DNA of 64,000 bases, taken from Clostridiales bacterium UBA1206 (GTDB taxonomy: Bacteria; Bacillota; Clostridia; Oscillospirales; CAG-382). The notes beneath the pieces were generated by a model that was given only the letters and a program-made list of their open reading frames with translations, searched no databases and was not told the origin of the DNA. This document shows positions 36,327-46,365 of the stretch, one piece after another. The position numbers were made by a program, and so were the translations under genes. The number at the start of each line of letters is the position of its first letter. Within the stretch, counting starts at the first letter, position 1. The stretch spans positions 12,992 to 76,991 of the forward strand of contig DBXS01000025.1 of assembly GCA_002310055.1 (NCBI GenBank), given 5' to 3'.

Positions 36327-36538
36327 GCGATATACGGCTTGCGCCGTGCGATATATTTGCTTTTTGCCCCACAAAAACCTTGTTTTTGCGGGGACCCCCT
36401 TGCGCAAATGCGATATACGCTCACTCCGTCCGCGTGCGATATGCTATGAATTCCGTCTCGCACCGAAGGGGCATATCGCGCCGCAGGCATATCGCGTCCA
36501 ACGGACATATCGCGAATTTCGTCAGGAATTCATATCGC
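36327..36538. repeat. GCGATATR inverted hairpin array, right flank of the four-helix gene
   Basis: Four copies of GCGATATR (36327, 36348, 36410, 36436) are followed by four inverse copies CATATCGC (36472, 36488, 36506, 36531), all perfect 8-mers. Several spacers are hairpins: CGGC-TTGC-GCCG at 36335-36346, a longer one with CAAAAAC/GTTTTTG nested in CCCC/GGGG near 36367-36394, and TCC-AAC-GGA at 36497-36505. The array ends two bases before the stop codon of the SPFH gene. Confidence 0.85.
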
Positions 36539-36539
36539 C

Positions 36540-37505
36540 TTATTTCTTAAACCTGTCGCAGCAGGGATCGTCTTTTTCGGGTTTGGGTTCTTCCGCGGCG
36601 GGAGGAGTGGTGCTGCCGAGTCCGGTCATTTCGGAAAACAGCACGTTGTTTTTCACGGCGGTCACGACGTCGGTGGGGACTATGATCTTGCTCGCCTTGC
36701 CGTTCGCCAGCGAAGCGAGGGTCTCGTAGCGTTTGAGTTCCAGCACCGCGGGGTCAACGCCGGCTTCGCGCAGGGCGCGCAGACCGTCGGCTTCCGCCTG
36801 TTTTGCAAGGAGCACGGCTTTGGCTTCGCCTTCGGCGCGGGCGATGCGCGCGTCGCGTTCGCCTTCGGCGGCGAGTATCATCGCCTGTTTGTCGCCTTCG
36901 GCGCGGGCTATCGCCGCCAGCTTGTGGCCGTCGGCCTGAAGCAGGGTCTCGCGGCGGTCGCGTTCGGCTTTCATCTGTTTTTCCATAGCCTCGCGTATCT
37001 CCTGCGGAGGCATGATGTTCTTGAGCTCGACGCGGCTGACTTTTATGCCCCACTGGTCGGTGGCTTCGTCGAGTATGGAGGTCATCTCGCCGTTGATCTG
37101 ATCGCGCGAGGTGAGCGTGGCGTCGAGATCGAGCGCGCCGATGATGTTGCGCAGCGTGGTCGTCGTAAGGTTGCCCAGGGCGAACACCGGATCCTGCGCG
37201 CCGTAGGTGTAAAGCTTGGCGTCGAACACGCGGTAGTACACCACGGTGTCGATCTGCATAGTGACGTTATCCTTGGTGATAACGGGCTGGGGCGGAGTGT
37301 CGAGCACCTGTTCCTTGAGCGTAACGCGCTTGGCGATGCGGTCGATGAACGGGATGGTGAAATGCAGTCCGGCTTCCCAGGTCTTTTTGTATTTGCCCAG
37401 GCGCTCTATTATGAACTGGTTCGCCTGCGGCACAATTTTAAGGTTGGCAAAGATCACGATCGCGGCGAGCACGCCGACGACGATCAGGGGGATATAGGTT
37501 TCCAT
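36540..37505 (-). CDS. SPFH/band 7 (stomatin, QmcA-like) membrane protein
   Basis: The 321-residue protein has one N-terminal membrane span (about 5-22), then the band-7 domain with VPQANQFIIERLGKYKKTWEAGLHF and PFIDRIAKRVTLKEQ-type signatures. A long Ala/Glu/Arg-rich coiled coil follows (about 180-250, AEGERDARIARAEGEAKA), and the cytoplasmic tail ends DDPCCDRFKK. SPFH proteins scaffold membrane microdomains and often modulate proteases. Its usual partner NfeD is not next to it. It starts behind AAAGGAG, 33 bases after the ABC exporter gene. Confidence 0.9.
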   Translation of the reverse strand: METYIPLIVVGVLAAIVIFANLKIVPQANQFIIERLGKYKKTWEAGLHFTIPFIDRIAKRVTLKEQVLDTPPQPVITKDNVTMQIDTVVYYRVFDAKLYTYGAQDPVFALGNLTTTTLRNIIGALDLDATLTSRDQINGEMTSILDEATDQWGIKVSRVELKNIMPPQEIREAMEKQMKAERDRRETLLQADGHKLAAIARAEGDKQAMILAAEGERDARIARAEGEAKAVLLAKQAEADGLRALREAGVDPAVLELKRYETLASLANGKASKIIVPTDVVTAVKNNVLFSEMTGLGSTTPPAAEEPKPEKDDPCCDRFKK

Positions 37506-37538
37506 ATTGTTTTCTCCTTTCGGAATTTTTAATATCGG

Positions 37539-40157
37539 TCATTCGGTTCTCAATGCTATTACGGGATCTTTTCTGGAAGCGATGCGCGCAGGTATCAGTC
37601 CGGCGGTCACCGTCAGCAGCACCGATATCGCCACCAGTATGAACGCGCCCGCCGCCGGGAGCGACGCGATATTGCCTATGCCCGAAAGCGAACGGATCAC
37701 GGCGTTGAGCGGCAGTATGAGCAGCAGCGTCACAAGTATGCCCATCACGCCCGAAATCAGCCCGATTATCAGCGTTTCGGCGTTGAACACGCGTGAGATA
37801 TCGCGTTTTCTCGCGCCCATCGCGCGCAGGATGCCTATTTCCTTGGTGCGTTCCAGCACCGAGATGTAGGTGATTATGCCTATCATTATCGAAGAAACGA
37901 CGAGCGATATCGAAACGAAAACTATCAGCGCGTACGAAATGAACTGCACTATCGTCGAAAGCGGCGACATTATCATCGCCACGTAGTCGGTGTACTTGAC
38001 CGCTTTGCCGTCGTCTTCGTGGAGCTCGTTGTATTCGTTTATCACGTTTATGATGTTGTCTTTGGCTTCAAAAGTGGCGGCGTAGATGTTTATGGCAGTC
38101 GGCGAATCGGGGTCGACCACGCCCAGCGTCTTGCAGACGTCTTCGTAGGTCGTCGCGCCCGCAAAGCGTTCGGCGAACATGTTTACAAGCTGTTCTTCGG
38201 TCATCTGACCCAGGTACAGCTCAAACAGCGCGCGCTGTTCTTCCGGCAGCATGGCGATATACGCCTTGATCGTTTCAAGCGTTATCTCGCCCGTGCCGAA
38301 CAGCATTCCGGTGAATACGCTGCGCGTCTTGTCGGCAAGCTGCTGCTTGACTATTTGCGAACCGTTGATCTTTTCTATTATCAGTCTCGGCAGCGCCGCA
38401 GTGTAGCCGATGTTGCCGCTGTTGGAACCGCCCACGGTGTTTTCGCGCGGGCGGGCGATGCCCACTATCCTGAGCTCAACGGAATCTTCGCCTGTTATAA
38501 GGGAATTGACGAACTCTTCGTCTTCCGAACGGTCGGCCCAGATATCGTAGCCGTTCACCGAACGCTCGATTGAATAATACGCGGTCGCGGGCAGCAGCCG
38601 GAACGTCATGCCCAGGATCTCGTCGTAGGTAAGCCGCACCTGCTCGGTGTCAAGCTTTTGCCCGGACATCGCGGAACGGACCAGCTCGCCTATCTCGGAA
38701 GGATCCTTGAGCCCCAGCGCGTAGAGCACCAGGTCGTTTATTTCGTTGTTCTTGTTTATGAACAGCACTATCTCTTCGGGGCTGTCCGCCCATTCGCCTA
38801 TTATCTCGTACTGCGCGTCGAGCAGTTCGGCGTCGTCGATCATTTCGCGCCAGACCGAAGCGCCCGAAGACGTGGTCGTGAGCATCTGCATCACTGATTC
38901 GCCCATCTCTTCGCCGTAGATCTGTTTCATCACGTCCGAAGGGTTGACCTTTATATATCCGTCGCCGCGCGGCGCGTAGATGTTGAGCGTCACGCCGTAG
39001 CCGTACTGCACGGACGACGCGTACTTTGCTATGCGCTCGTCGGATTCGAGGAACTGCTTGAACGACACGAGGTCGTTTTTCTTTATCTGCGAAAGCATGG
39101 AATTTATCAGCCGCGCGCCCGACATATCGGAATACACGGCGTCCATTTCGTGCGGGGTGCCTCTTCCGGTGCCGGCCATGGCGTCCATAAGTCCGGACAT
39201 ATCCATAGCCGTCTCCTGCAGCGTGAGCGGATACATCGAAAGCGCGTCTTCCTGAACGCGGTCGATATAGCGCTGTATGCCGTTGGAAAACGCGAGTATC
39301 AGCGCTATGCCGATAATCCCTATGCTCCCCGCGAACGAGGTGAGCACGGTCCTGCCCTTTTTGGTGAGCAGGTTGCGGAACGAAAGCGAAAGCGCGGTCA
39401 AAAACGACATCGCGGTCTTGCCCGTCTTCACGTCCTGCGCGGCTGAAGCGGCGTCTTTGTTTTCCGTTCCGCGCGGCTCGTCGCTCACGATCCTGCCGTC
39501 CAGCATACGGATTATGCGGGTGGAATACTTTTCGGCGAGCTCGGCGTTGTGCGTGACCATTATCACGAGTCTTGTGCGCGAAATTTCTTTAAGTATGCCC
39601 AGCACGCTTTCGCTCGTTTCGGAATCGAGCGCGCCGGTGGGCTCGTCGGCGAGTATGATATCGGGGTCGTTGACTATGGCGCGCGCTATCGCCACGCGCT
39701 GCATCTGCCCGCCGGAAAGCTGGTTGGGACGTTTGTTTATCTGGTCCGCAAGCCCCACTTTTTCAAGCGCGGCGCGGGCTTTCGCCTTGCGCTCGGCGCG
39801 GCTTTCGCCGGATATCGCCAGCGAAAGCTCTACGTTTTCCAGCACGGTCTGGTGGGGGATGAGGTTATACGACTGGAACACGAAACCTATCGAATGGTTG
39901 CGGTAGGAATCCCAGTCGCGGTCGGAATATCCGCCGGTGGATCTGCCGCGAATCACCAGATCGCCGGTAGTGTAACGGTCGAGTCCGCCTATTATATTGA
40001 GCAGCGTGGTCTTGCCGCAGCCCGAAGGCCCCAGCACCGAAACGAATTCGCAATTTGCAAATTCCATATCCACGCCGCGCAGGGCGCGGACAGCGCCGTC
40101 GCCCGACGGGTAATCCTTGGTTATACCGCTTAAAACAAGTAATTTCTCAGTTGCCAT
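37539..40157 (-). CDS. ABC exporter, ATPase fused to FtsX-type permease (MacB-like)
   Basis: The 872-residue protein joins an ATPase domain (1-230: GPSGCGKTT, LSGGQMQRV, IILADEPTG) to a permease. A membrane span near 275-295 and a large extracytoplasmic region (about 300-730) are followed by three more spans, with LERTKEIGILRAMGARKRDISRVF (FtsX domain) between the first two. MacB-type proteins work as mechanotransmission pumps for lipoproteins, peptides or drugs. Substrate unknown. Its first 11 bases overlap the end of the class A PBP gene, so the two are coupled. Confidence 0.9.
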   Translation of the reverse strand: MATEKLLVLSGITKDYPSGDGAVRALRGVDMEFANCEFVSVLGPSGCGKTTLLNIIGGLDRYTTGDLVIRGRSTGGYSDRDWDSYRNHSIGFVFQSYNLIPHQTVLENVELSLAISGESRAERKAKARAALEKVGLADQINKRPNQLSGGQMQRVAIARAIVNDPDIILADEPTGALDSETSESVLGILKEISRTRLVIMVTHNAELAEKYSTRIIRMLDGRIVSDEPRGTENKDAASAAQDVKTGKTAMSFLTALSLSFRNLLTKKGRTVLTSFAGSIGIIGIALILAFSNGIQRYIDRVQEDALSMYPLTLQETAMDMSGLMDAMAGTGRGTPHEMDAVYSDMSGARLINSMLSQIKKNDLVSFKQFLESDERIAKYASSVQYGYGVTLNIYAPRGDGYIKVNPSDVMKQIYGEEMGESVMQMLTTTSSGASVWREMIDDAELLDAQYEIIGEWADSPEEIVLFINKNNEINDLVLYALGLKDPSEIGELVRSAMSGQKLDTEQVRLTYDEILGMTFRLLPATAYYSIERSVNGYDIWADRSEDEEFVNSLITGEDSVELRIVGIARPRENTVGGSNSGNIGYTAALPRLIIEKINGSQIVKQQLADKTRSVFTGMLFGTGEITLETIKAYIAMLPEEQRALFELYLGQMTEEQLVNMFAERFAGATTYEDVCKTLGVVDPDSPTAINIYAATFEAKDNIINVINEYNELHEDDGKAVKYTDYVAMIMSPLSTIVQFISYALIVFVSISLVVSSIMIGIITYISVLERTKEIGILRAMGARKRDISRVFNAETLIIGLISGVMGILVTLLLILPLNAVIRSLSGIGNIASLPAAGAFILVAISVLLTVTAGLIPARIASRKDPVIALRTE

Positions 40158-42840
40158 CTGAACTTTCGCTTTCTGCTGAAGTCAGCTCGGGGTGGTAATG
40201 CTCTATGCATACGCGGTTGTACGGTTTGAACGAATCGGATTTAGAAGATCTGCCGGGCCAGTACGATTTCTGGTCCTTGTTGTAGGGTTCGTAAATGTTG
40301 AAGAAATACGGCCGCACTTTTGAAGTGGGGTACTTGTAACCTTCGTATATCAGCGAAGGATCCACGCAGGTGAACTGTGAATCGGTCACCACCAGGTTGG
40401 TGGAAAACTTGCGCGGCTCTATGAGTCTGAAAGCCACTTCTATGACTTTGTCCGCGGGGCAGGTGCAGCCGTCCACGCAGATAGCCTGAGTGGAGGTGTC
40501 CCACTTGAACATTATGTGCTTGTCGCAGTATTCGGTGGGAACGGTCTCGGCGGTGAAATAGCCGGTGCGTATGCAGCTTTCGCCGCCGGTGACGGTCTCT
40601 ATGTCGTGGTAGCACGCGTCGGTGGGCAGCTTGCCGCTTACGGTGCAGTATTTCACCTTGATTATGCCGAACGGCTCGTCGAATTCGGATTTATACGCGC
40701 GGCCGTTCGTTTCGAGCTTGTCGTACACGCGGTTGAACACTTCTATCCAAAGCCGCAGCGCGGGGTTGTATTCGAATTTGGAAACCGATTTGTTGTTTTC
40801 GTAGCCGAACCACACGGCGCCCACGTAGTTGGGGGTTATGCCCACAAAGTACCTGTCGCGGTTGTCGTTGGTGGTACCGGTCTTGCCGCCCACTTCGACT
40901 TTGTTCAGATATTTGAATCCGGGGACCGTGACCTTTTTTCCGCCCACGGTGCCCTTGGTCTGGCCGTGGGTCATCTTGTAACCGGTGCCGCCTTCCTCGT
41001 TGACGACGTTCCACAGCAGACGGGTCATTATATACGCCGACTGTTCGGAGATCGCCTGGTTGGTCTTGGAAACGCGGTTGTCTATGACCATTTCGCCGTT
41101 GCTGTCGCGCACCATCGAAAACGTGCGCAGCTTGCTCACCTGTCCGCGGTTGCCGAACATCGTGAACCCCTGCGCCATCTCGCGCACGGTGACGCCCTGG
41201 GTGAACGAACCCAGCGCCACTGGCGAAAGCGCAATATCCGTTTTTATAACGCCGTTGTAGCTTTTGCTTTCCACCAGAGTGGTGAAGCCCACGTTATCCA
41301 CAAGGTGGCGGAAAAGATTTTCTATCCCGCACATCGCCGCAAGCCGCACCGCGAAGGTGTTCTTGGAATGCTTGACGCCGTCCACCAGGCTCATAAGTCC
41401 GTCGTAGCCGGCGGGCGAGTTGGGCGGCCAGTATTTCTGCGTTATCTTGCCGTCGCTCTTCTTCTGGTTTATCGTCGGCGCGTCGAGCAGGGGAGTGGCG
41501 TAGGTGATTATGCCGTTGTCTATGCCGTAGCCGTAGACCGCCAGCGGCTTTATCGCCGAACCGCACTGCCGCTTCGCCATAGTCGCAAGGTTATAGCCGC
41601 GGTTGGTGGTCTTCTTGCCGCGTCCGCCCACTATCCCCAGCACTTCGCCGGTCACGGGGTCGGCGACTACCATCGCCGCCTGCGGCTTGATGCCGCTTAT
41701 CTCGGGGAAACAGCTGTCGTTGCAGAACACCTCTTCCATCGCGTCCTGGATTTCCTTATTCATATTTATGACTATCTGCAGGCCGCCGGAATACAGCTTG
41801 CGGCTCGCGGAAGCTTTGTCTATGCCGTACTGTTCCATCAGCGCGGCTATCACGTCGTCTATCACGGTGTCGACGTAATACGAATGTATATAGCCGGTCT
41901 CTATGGAAGTCGTGCGCTCCATCGTGTTCAGATACAGCGGCACGTTGTAGGCGGAATCGAATTCCTCCTGCGAAATGTAGCCCTGATTCAGCATCTCGGT
42001 CAGTATGACGTTGCGGCGCTGCAGGTTGTTGTCGGGGTTGCGTATGGGGTCGTAATACGTGGGATATTTTGGTATGGCCGCCAGCGCCGCGCATTCCACC
42101 AGCGTAAGGTCTTTTACGTCTTTGCCGAAATACGCTTCCGCCGCCGCCTGAACGCCGGTGGCGTTCTGCGAAAGGAATATGACGTTCAAATACATTTCGA
42201 GTATTTCTTCTTTGCCGAACTGCTTGCTCACGTATATGGCGCGGAATATCTCCTGCACCTTGCGCTGTATGGTCTGTTCGTTATCGCCCGAAACGTTCTT
42301 TATAAGCTGCTGCGTTATGGAGCTTCCGCCGTACTGGCCGCCGCCGGGCAGGAAGAACCGTAACACCGCGCCCGCGGTGCGCTTGTAGTCCACGCCGTTA
42401 TGCTGGAAAAAGCGCTGGTCTTCTATGGACACCACGGCGTCTATGAGGTCCTGCGGAATGTCGGAATAGTTCACCCACATGCGGTTTTCGCTGCCGTGGA
42501 GCGTCTCTTCGTCCATAAGTATCTCGTTGCCGGAAGAATCGGTGTAGTATATGGTGGTGTTCGAAGACGAATCGAAACGCAGGTTGTCCAGCCCGTGATA
42601 TTCCGCGTCGATATTCGACCGTATATACAGCAGAAAAGCGCACGAGACCACCGCGCCGGTTATCATTGCGATAAGCAGTACGGTAAGCAGGATATTAACT
42701 ATCCAGGTAAACGCTTTCCACAGCACCAAAAGCGCCACTTTGAGCGGATACCACAAAGTCGATCTCGCTATCAGGCGCGTCACCGCGCCCGCTTTCTTTA
42801 CGCGGGACCCCCCGGCTTGAGAATTGACGGTAGTTTCCAT
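40147..42840 (-). CDS. Class A penicillin-binding protein (glycosyltransferase/transpeptidase)
   Basis: Class A PBPs polymerise and cross-link peptidoglycan. The 897-residue protein has a membrane span (about 38-75), a GT51 domain with SIEDQRFFQHNGVDYKRTAGA and GGSSITQQLIKN, and a transpeptidase domain with SAIK (in GSAIKPLAVYG, the active serine), SKN (in HSKNTFAV) and KTGTT. A C-terminal extension of about 200 residues has paired cysteines (CYHDIE, CDKH, CVDGCTCP). The dnaE gene lies 18 bases upstream, and the ABC exporter gene overlaps the end. Confidence 0.93.
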   Translation of the reverse strand: METTVNSQAGGSRVKKAGAVTRLIARSTLWYPLKVALLVLWKAFTWIVNILLTVLLIAMITGAVVSCAFLLYIRSNIDAEYHGLDNLRFDSSSNTTIYYTDSSGNEILMDEETLHGSENRMWVNYSDIPQDLIDAVVSIEDQRFFQHNGVDYKRTAGAVLRFFLPGGGQYGGSSITQQLIKNVSGDNEQTIQRKVQEIFRAIYVSKQFGKEEILEMYLNVIFLSQNATGVQAAAEAYFGKDVKDLTLVECAALAAIPKYPTYYDPIRNPDNNLQRRNVILTEMLNQGYISQEEFDSAYNVPLYLNTMERTTSIETGYIHSYYVDTVIDDVIAALMEQYGIDKASASRKLYSGGLQIVINMNKEIQDAMEEVFCNDSCFPEISGIKPQAAMVVADPVTGEVLGIVGGRGKKTTNRGYNLATMAKRQCGSAIKPLAVYGYGIDNGIITYATPLLDAPTINQKKSDGKITQKYWPPNSPAGYDGLMSLVDGVKHSKNTFAVRLAAMCGIENLFRHLVDNVGFTTLVESKSYNGVIKTDIALSPVALGSFTQGVTVREMAQGFTMFGNRGQVSKLRTFSMVRDSNGEMVIDNRVSKTNQAISEQSAYIMTRLLWNVVNEEGGTGYKMTHGQTKGTVGGKKVTVPGFKYLNKVEVGGKTGTTNDNRDRYFVGITPNYVGAVWFGYENNKSVSKFEYNPALRLWIEVFNRVYDKLETNGRAYKSEFDEPFGIIKVKYCTVSGKLPTDACYHDIETVTGGESCIRTGYFTAETVPTEYCDKHIMFKWDTSTQAICVDGCTCPADKVIEVAFRLIEPRKFSTNLVVTDSQFTCVDPSLIYEGYKYPTSKVRPYFFNIYEPYNKDQKSYWPGRSSKSDSFKPYNRVCIEHYHPELTSAESESSDGN

Positions 42841-42858
42841 TTATGTTTCCTCTGAATG

Positions 42859-45800
42859 TTATTTCAACGCCACGTTGGCGTCGCCCAGTATTTCCTTGAG
42901 CTCCGATACGAGACCGTCGCCCGCTTTACAGTAAATGTCGGTGGAAACGTAGCGTTTGCCGGTGATCTCGTCAACGACGTAAACGCGTCCGTTCCCCTTG
43001 TGTGCGCGCAGCTTGTTCAGCGCGGTTTCAAAGAATTTTTCGTTTTCGGCGGTCTTTTTAAGGCAGACCGAGCGTTCGGCGAGCCGTTCGTCGGGTATCG
43101 CGGCGTATACCGCGCGCGCGGTGACGACAAGCACGTCCTCGCCTTCGCCGCCGGAAGGCTCTTCCAGCGCCGCTTCGCCGCGCAGCCCTATGACCGCGCC
43201 GTCGGCGAGGAGGGACTGATTCTTTTCGTAAACGTCGGCGAAGAATATCACGTCGGCGCTGCCGGTGAGGTCTTCCACCGAGGCGAAAGCCATCATACGC
43301 CCGGCTTTTGTCATCTTTTTGCGCACCGAAACGAGTTGTCCGGTCACAAAGACGGCGCTCTTCAAGGGTATTGTACCCTCCTTTAGACCGCAATACAAGT
43401 CGTTAATTGTTACGGAATTGTATTTTTTGGCAAAAGTTCCGAAATTTTTCAGCGGATGTCCGCTCATATAGACCCCCGCCAGCTCTTTTTCAAACGCCAG
43501 CTTTTCGCTCTGCGGATAGTCGGGGAACGACGGGTAGTCGATCTTGAGCGCGGTCATCCCGGTCTGCGACGCGTCGAACAGCGAGATCTGCCCCATACGC
43601 ATCTCGTTCCGCATGCCGGAAAGCGAATCCAGCGCGCGGCCTATCACCGCGAACATACGGCTGCGGTAGATGCCGAAGCAGTCGCACGCGCCGGCAAGCA
43701 CCAGCGATTCTATCATCTTGGCGTTGCCGAAAGCGGTAACTCTGCACAGAAAATCCTCGTAGTTTGCGAATTTTCCGTTTTCTTCGCGCTCACGCGCAAG
43801 GGAATCGGCGAATGCGCTCCCCACGTTCTTTATCGCGGTAAGCCCGAACCGGACGTCGCCGTCTTTGACCGAAAACACTCCCATGCTTTCGTTGACGTCG
43901 GCGGGCAGCACCTTTACGCCCAGAGAAGAGCATTCGTTTATATAATTGCTCACGCTCGCGCCGTTCCCCGTAACGGAATTGAGCAGCGCGCACATATATT
44001 CGGCGGGGAAATGCGCTTTTAGATAAGCCGTGCGGTACGCCAGCACCGCGTAAGCCGCGGCGTGGCTCTTGTTGAACGCGTATTCGGCGAACGACTCCAT
44101 CTGCGAAAACAGTTCTTCCGCCGCCTTTGCGTCTATGCCGTTTTTCATACAGCCGTTCACGAACGTCCCGCGTTCGCGTTCCAGCGTGGATTTGTCCTTT
44201 TTCGCCATGGCGCGGCGCACTATGTCGGACCTGCCGTATGAATACCCGGCGAGATCGCGGAAAACGCGCATAACCTGTTCCTGGTAGATAAGGCAGCCCA
44301 TAGTGGAACCGAGTATGGGTTCCAGCTGCGGGATATCGTATTTCACGCTCTTTTCGCGGCGGTTTTTAATGAATTTGTCTATATACTGCGCGGGTCCCGG
44401 GCGGTAGAGCGATATCACCGAGGTTATGTCGTTCAGATCGCGCGGCTGCAGCCGCGTGAGCAGCGCGCGCATACCGCCGCTTTCCAGCTGAAAAACACCC
44501 GCCGTGCGCCCTTCGCCCAGCAGTTTGTACGTCGCTTCGTCGTCGAACGTGACGGAATCTATTCTGAACCCGGGGATTTTTTGCGCGGCGAGCGTTTCGG
44601 CGTCGCGTATCACGGTCAGATATCTGAGCCCCAGAAAATCTATCTTCAAAAGTCCAAGCTCCGCCACGGTCTTCATACCGAACTGCGTCACGGTCACGCC
44701 GTCGTTCTGCGCCAGCGGAAGGTAATCGGTTATGGGCGAATCGGTTATGACCACGCCCGTGGCGTGGGTGGAGGAATTGCGCGGACGGCCCTCCAGCCGC
44801 TTGGCGAACGAATACACCCGCGCCGCCTGCTTATCGCTCTTGAGCATATCCGCAAGCCCCGGAACGTTCTTTTCGCATTCCGCAAGCGTCATGCCCGAAA
44901 AGCGCGGTATCATTTTGGCTATGGAATCGGTGTCGGCGTACGAAACGCCCAGCGCCTTGCCCACCGCGCGTATCGCGGCGCGCGCCTGAAGCGTGCCGAA
45001 AGTGATTATCTGCGCCATATGGTCGGCGCCGTACTTGCGCGCCACGTAGTCTATGACCTCCTGGCGCCGCCTGTCGCAGAAGTCTATGTCTATATCCGGC
45101 ATGGTGACGCGTTCGGGGTTGAGGAACCGCTCAAAGAGCAGGTCGTTTTCTATCGGGTCGACGTCGGTTATCCCCAGAACGTAGGCGGTCAGGCTCCCCA
45201 CCGCCGAGCCCCTTCCGGGCCCCACGGGGATATCGCGGCTGCGCGCAAAGTTCACAAAATCCCACACTACAAGAAAATAATCGTCGAACCCCATACCGTG
45301 TATGACTTCCAACTCGTATTCCAGCCGTTCGGCGTACGCCTTTCCGTCGGCGCCGGGGTTGGAAGCGAGCCGCTTTTCAAGCCCGTTTTTCGCAAGGGAA
45401 GCGAGATATCCGCGCGCGCTCACGCCCGCCGGAAGTTCGTACCGCGGCAGGTGGAAGGTGTCGAAATCAAAGTCAAAATTACATTCTTCCGCTATTTTCG
45501 CGGTGTTTTCAAGCGCCTGCGGAATATCGGCGAAAAGGCGCGCCATCTCGTCGGTGCTGCGCAGGTAAAATTCGTTTGAAGGCAGGGCGAACGATTTGTC
45601 GCCCAAGGTCCCGCCGGTGGATATCGCCATCAAAAGCTCCTGCGTCTCGGCGTCTTCGCGCTTTATATAATGCACGTCGTTGGTGCAGACGAGCGGGATA
45701 TCCAGCTTTTTGGCTATAGAGACCAGCACCGAATTCACTTTTTGCTGTTCGGTCACGCCGTTGCGCTGCAGTTCTATATAAAAATCTCCGCCGAACACGC

Positions 45801-46290
45801 GCTTGAATTCCGCCGCCGTCTCTTCGGCTTCGGCGCGCGCGTCTTTGAGTATGCGTTTCGCCAGCACGCCGGAAGCGCACGCCGAAAGCGCGATAAGTCC
45901 GCCGTGCAGTTTTTCGAGCGTTTGCATATCGGTGCGCGGCTTGCGGTAGAATCCCTTTATAAACGATTCCGAAACTATTTTCACCAGATTTTTGTAGCCT
46001 TCGGCGTCCTTTACCAGCAGCACCAGATGGTACGGCTCGGAATCTACGGGGTGGACCTTGTCTTCCATACGGCGGGGAGCCACGTAGACTTCGCACCCGA
46101 TAATGGGCTTTACGCCCTGCTTTCTGCACGCTTTGTAAAATTCGGCGGCGCCGTAGAGCACGCCGTGGTCGGTCACCGCGCAGGCGGACTGCCCCAGGGA
46201 CTTTACCGCGGCGGGCAGCTCCGAAACAAGGCACTCGCCGTCGAGCAGGCTGTATTCGGTATGGACGTGCAGATGTACGAAATCGGGCAT
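42859..46290 (-). CDS. dnaE: DNA polymerase III alpha subunit (DnaE type)
   Basis: DnaE is the C-family replicative polymerase. The 1143-residue protein has an N-terminal PHP domain (HLHVHTEYSLLDGECLV, then AVTDHGVLYGAAEF), the catalytic triad region PDIDIDFCDRRR (about 395-406), and the finger stretch GLLKIDFLGLRYL. The NKSHAAAYAVLAYRTAYLKAHFPAEY segment spans the thumb. HhH and OB-fold domains follow (VFVTGQLVSVRKKMTKAGRMMAFASVEDLTGSADVIFF, in which the OB fold begins). Gram-positive genomes usually also carry PolC, which is not in the window. whiA-dnaE adjacency is common in Firmicutes, but an AlbA_2 gene separates them here. Confidence 0.96.
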   Translation of the reverse strand: MPDFVHLHVHTEYSLLDGECLVSELPAAVKSLGQSACAVTDHGVLYGAAEFYKACRKQGVKPIIGCEVYVAPRRMEDKVHPVDSEPYHLVLLVKDAEGYKNLVKIVSESFIKGFYRKPRTDMQTLEKLHGGLIALSACASGVLAKRILKDARAEAEETAAEFKRVFGGDFYIELQRNGVTEQQKVNSVLVSIAKKLDIPLVCTNDVHYIKREDAETQELLMAISTGGTLGDKSFALPSNEFYLRSTDEMARLFADIPQALENTAKIAEECNFDFDFDTFHLPRYELPAGVSARGYLASLAKNGLEKRLASNPGADGKAYAERLEYELEVIHGMGFDDYFLVVWDFVNFARSRDIPVGPGRGSAVGSLTAYVLGITDVDPIENDLLFERFLNPERVTMPDIDIDFCDRRRQEVIDYVARKYGADHMAQIITFGTLQARAAIRAVGKALGVSYADTDSIAKMIPRFSGMTLAECEKNVPGLADMLKSDKQAARVYSFAKRLEGRPRNSSTHATGVVITDSPITDYLPLAQNDGVTVTQFGMKTVAELGLLKIDFLGLRYLTVIRDAETLAAQKIPGFRIDSVTFDDEATYKLLGEGRTAGVFQLESGGMRALLTRLQPRDLNDITSVISLYRPGPAQYIDKFIKNRREKSVKYDIPQLEPILGSTMGCLIYQEQVMRVFRDLAGYSYGRSDIVRRAMAKKDKSTLERERGTFVNGCMKNGIDAKAAEELFSQMESFAEYAFNKSHAAAYAVLAYRTAYLKAHFPAEYMCALLNSVTGNGASVSNYINECSSLGVKVLPADVNESMGVFSVKDGDVRFGLTAIKNVGSAFADSLAREREENGKFANYEDFLCRVTAFGNAKMIESLVLAGACDCFGIYRSRMFAVIGRALDSLSGMRNEMRMGQISLFDASQTGMTALKIDYPSFPDYPQSEKLAFEKELAGVYMSGHPLKNFGTFAKKYNSVTINDLYCGLKEGTIPLKSAVFVTGQLVSVRKKMTKAGRMMAFASVEDLTGSADVIFFADVYEKNQSLLADGAVIGLRGEAALEEPSGGEGEDVLVVTARAVYAAIPDERLAERSVCLKKTAENEKFFETALNKLRAHKGNGRVYVVDEITGKRYVSTDIYCKAGDGLVSELKEILGDANVALK

Positions 46291-46312
46291 TGTCGTTCCT
46301 TACTGTTGCTTT

Positions 46313-46346
46313 TTATTTGTTTCTGTATTTTTCGGCGCGGTCGGCT
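46313..46346 (-). repeat. 34-bp direct repeat, copy B (displaced whiA 3' end)
   Basis: On the minus strand this encodes ADRAEKYRNK and TAA, the exact end of WhiA, and matches 47847-47880 at 32 of 34 bases. Both differences fall in one arginine codon (AGA here, CGG in whiA) and are silent. It lies 19 bases after the AlbA_2 gene stop. Confidence 0.93.
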
Positions 46347-46365
46347 GTTTTTCGTAAGATGCGGT

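Noticed and set aside
36278..36508. A 76-codon minus-strand frame across the GCGATATR array
   Set aside because: It is made of repeat words and overlaps the start of the four-helix-bundle gene. No ribosome-binding site or protein-like pattern is seen.
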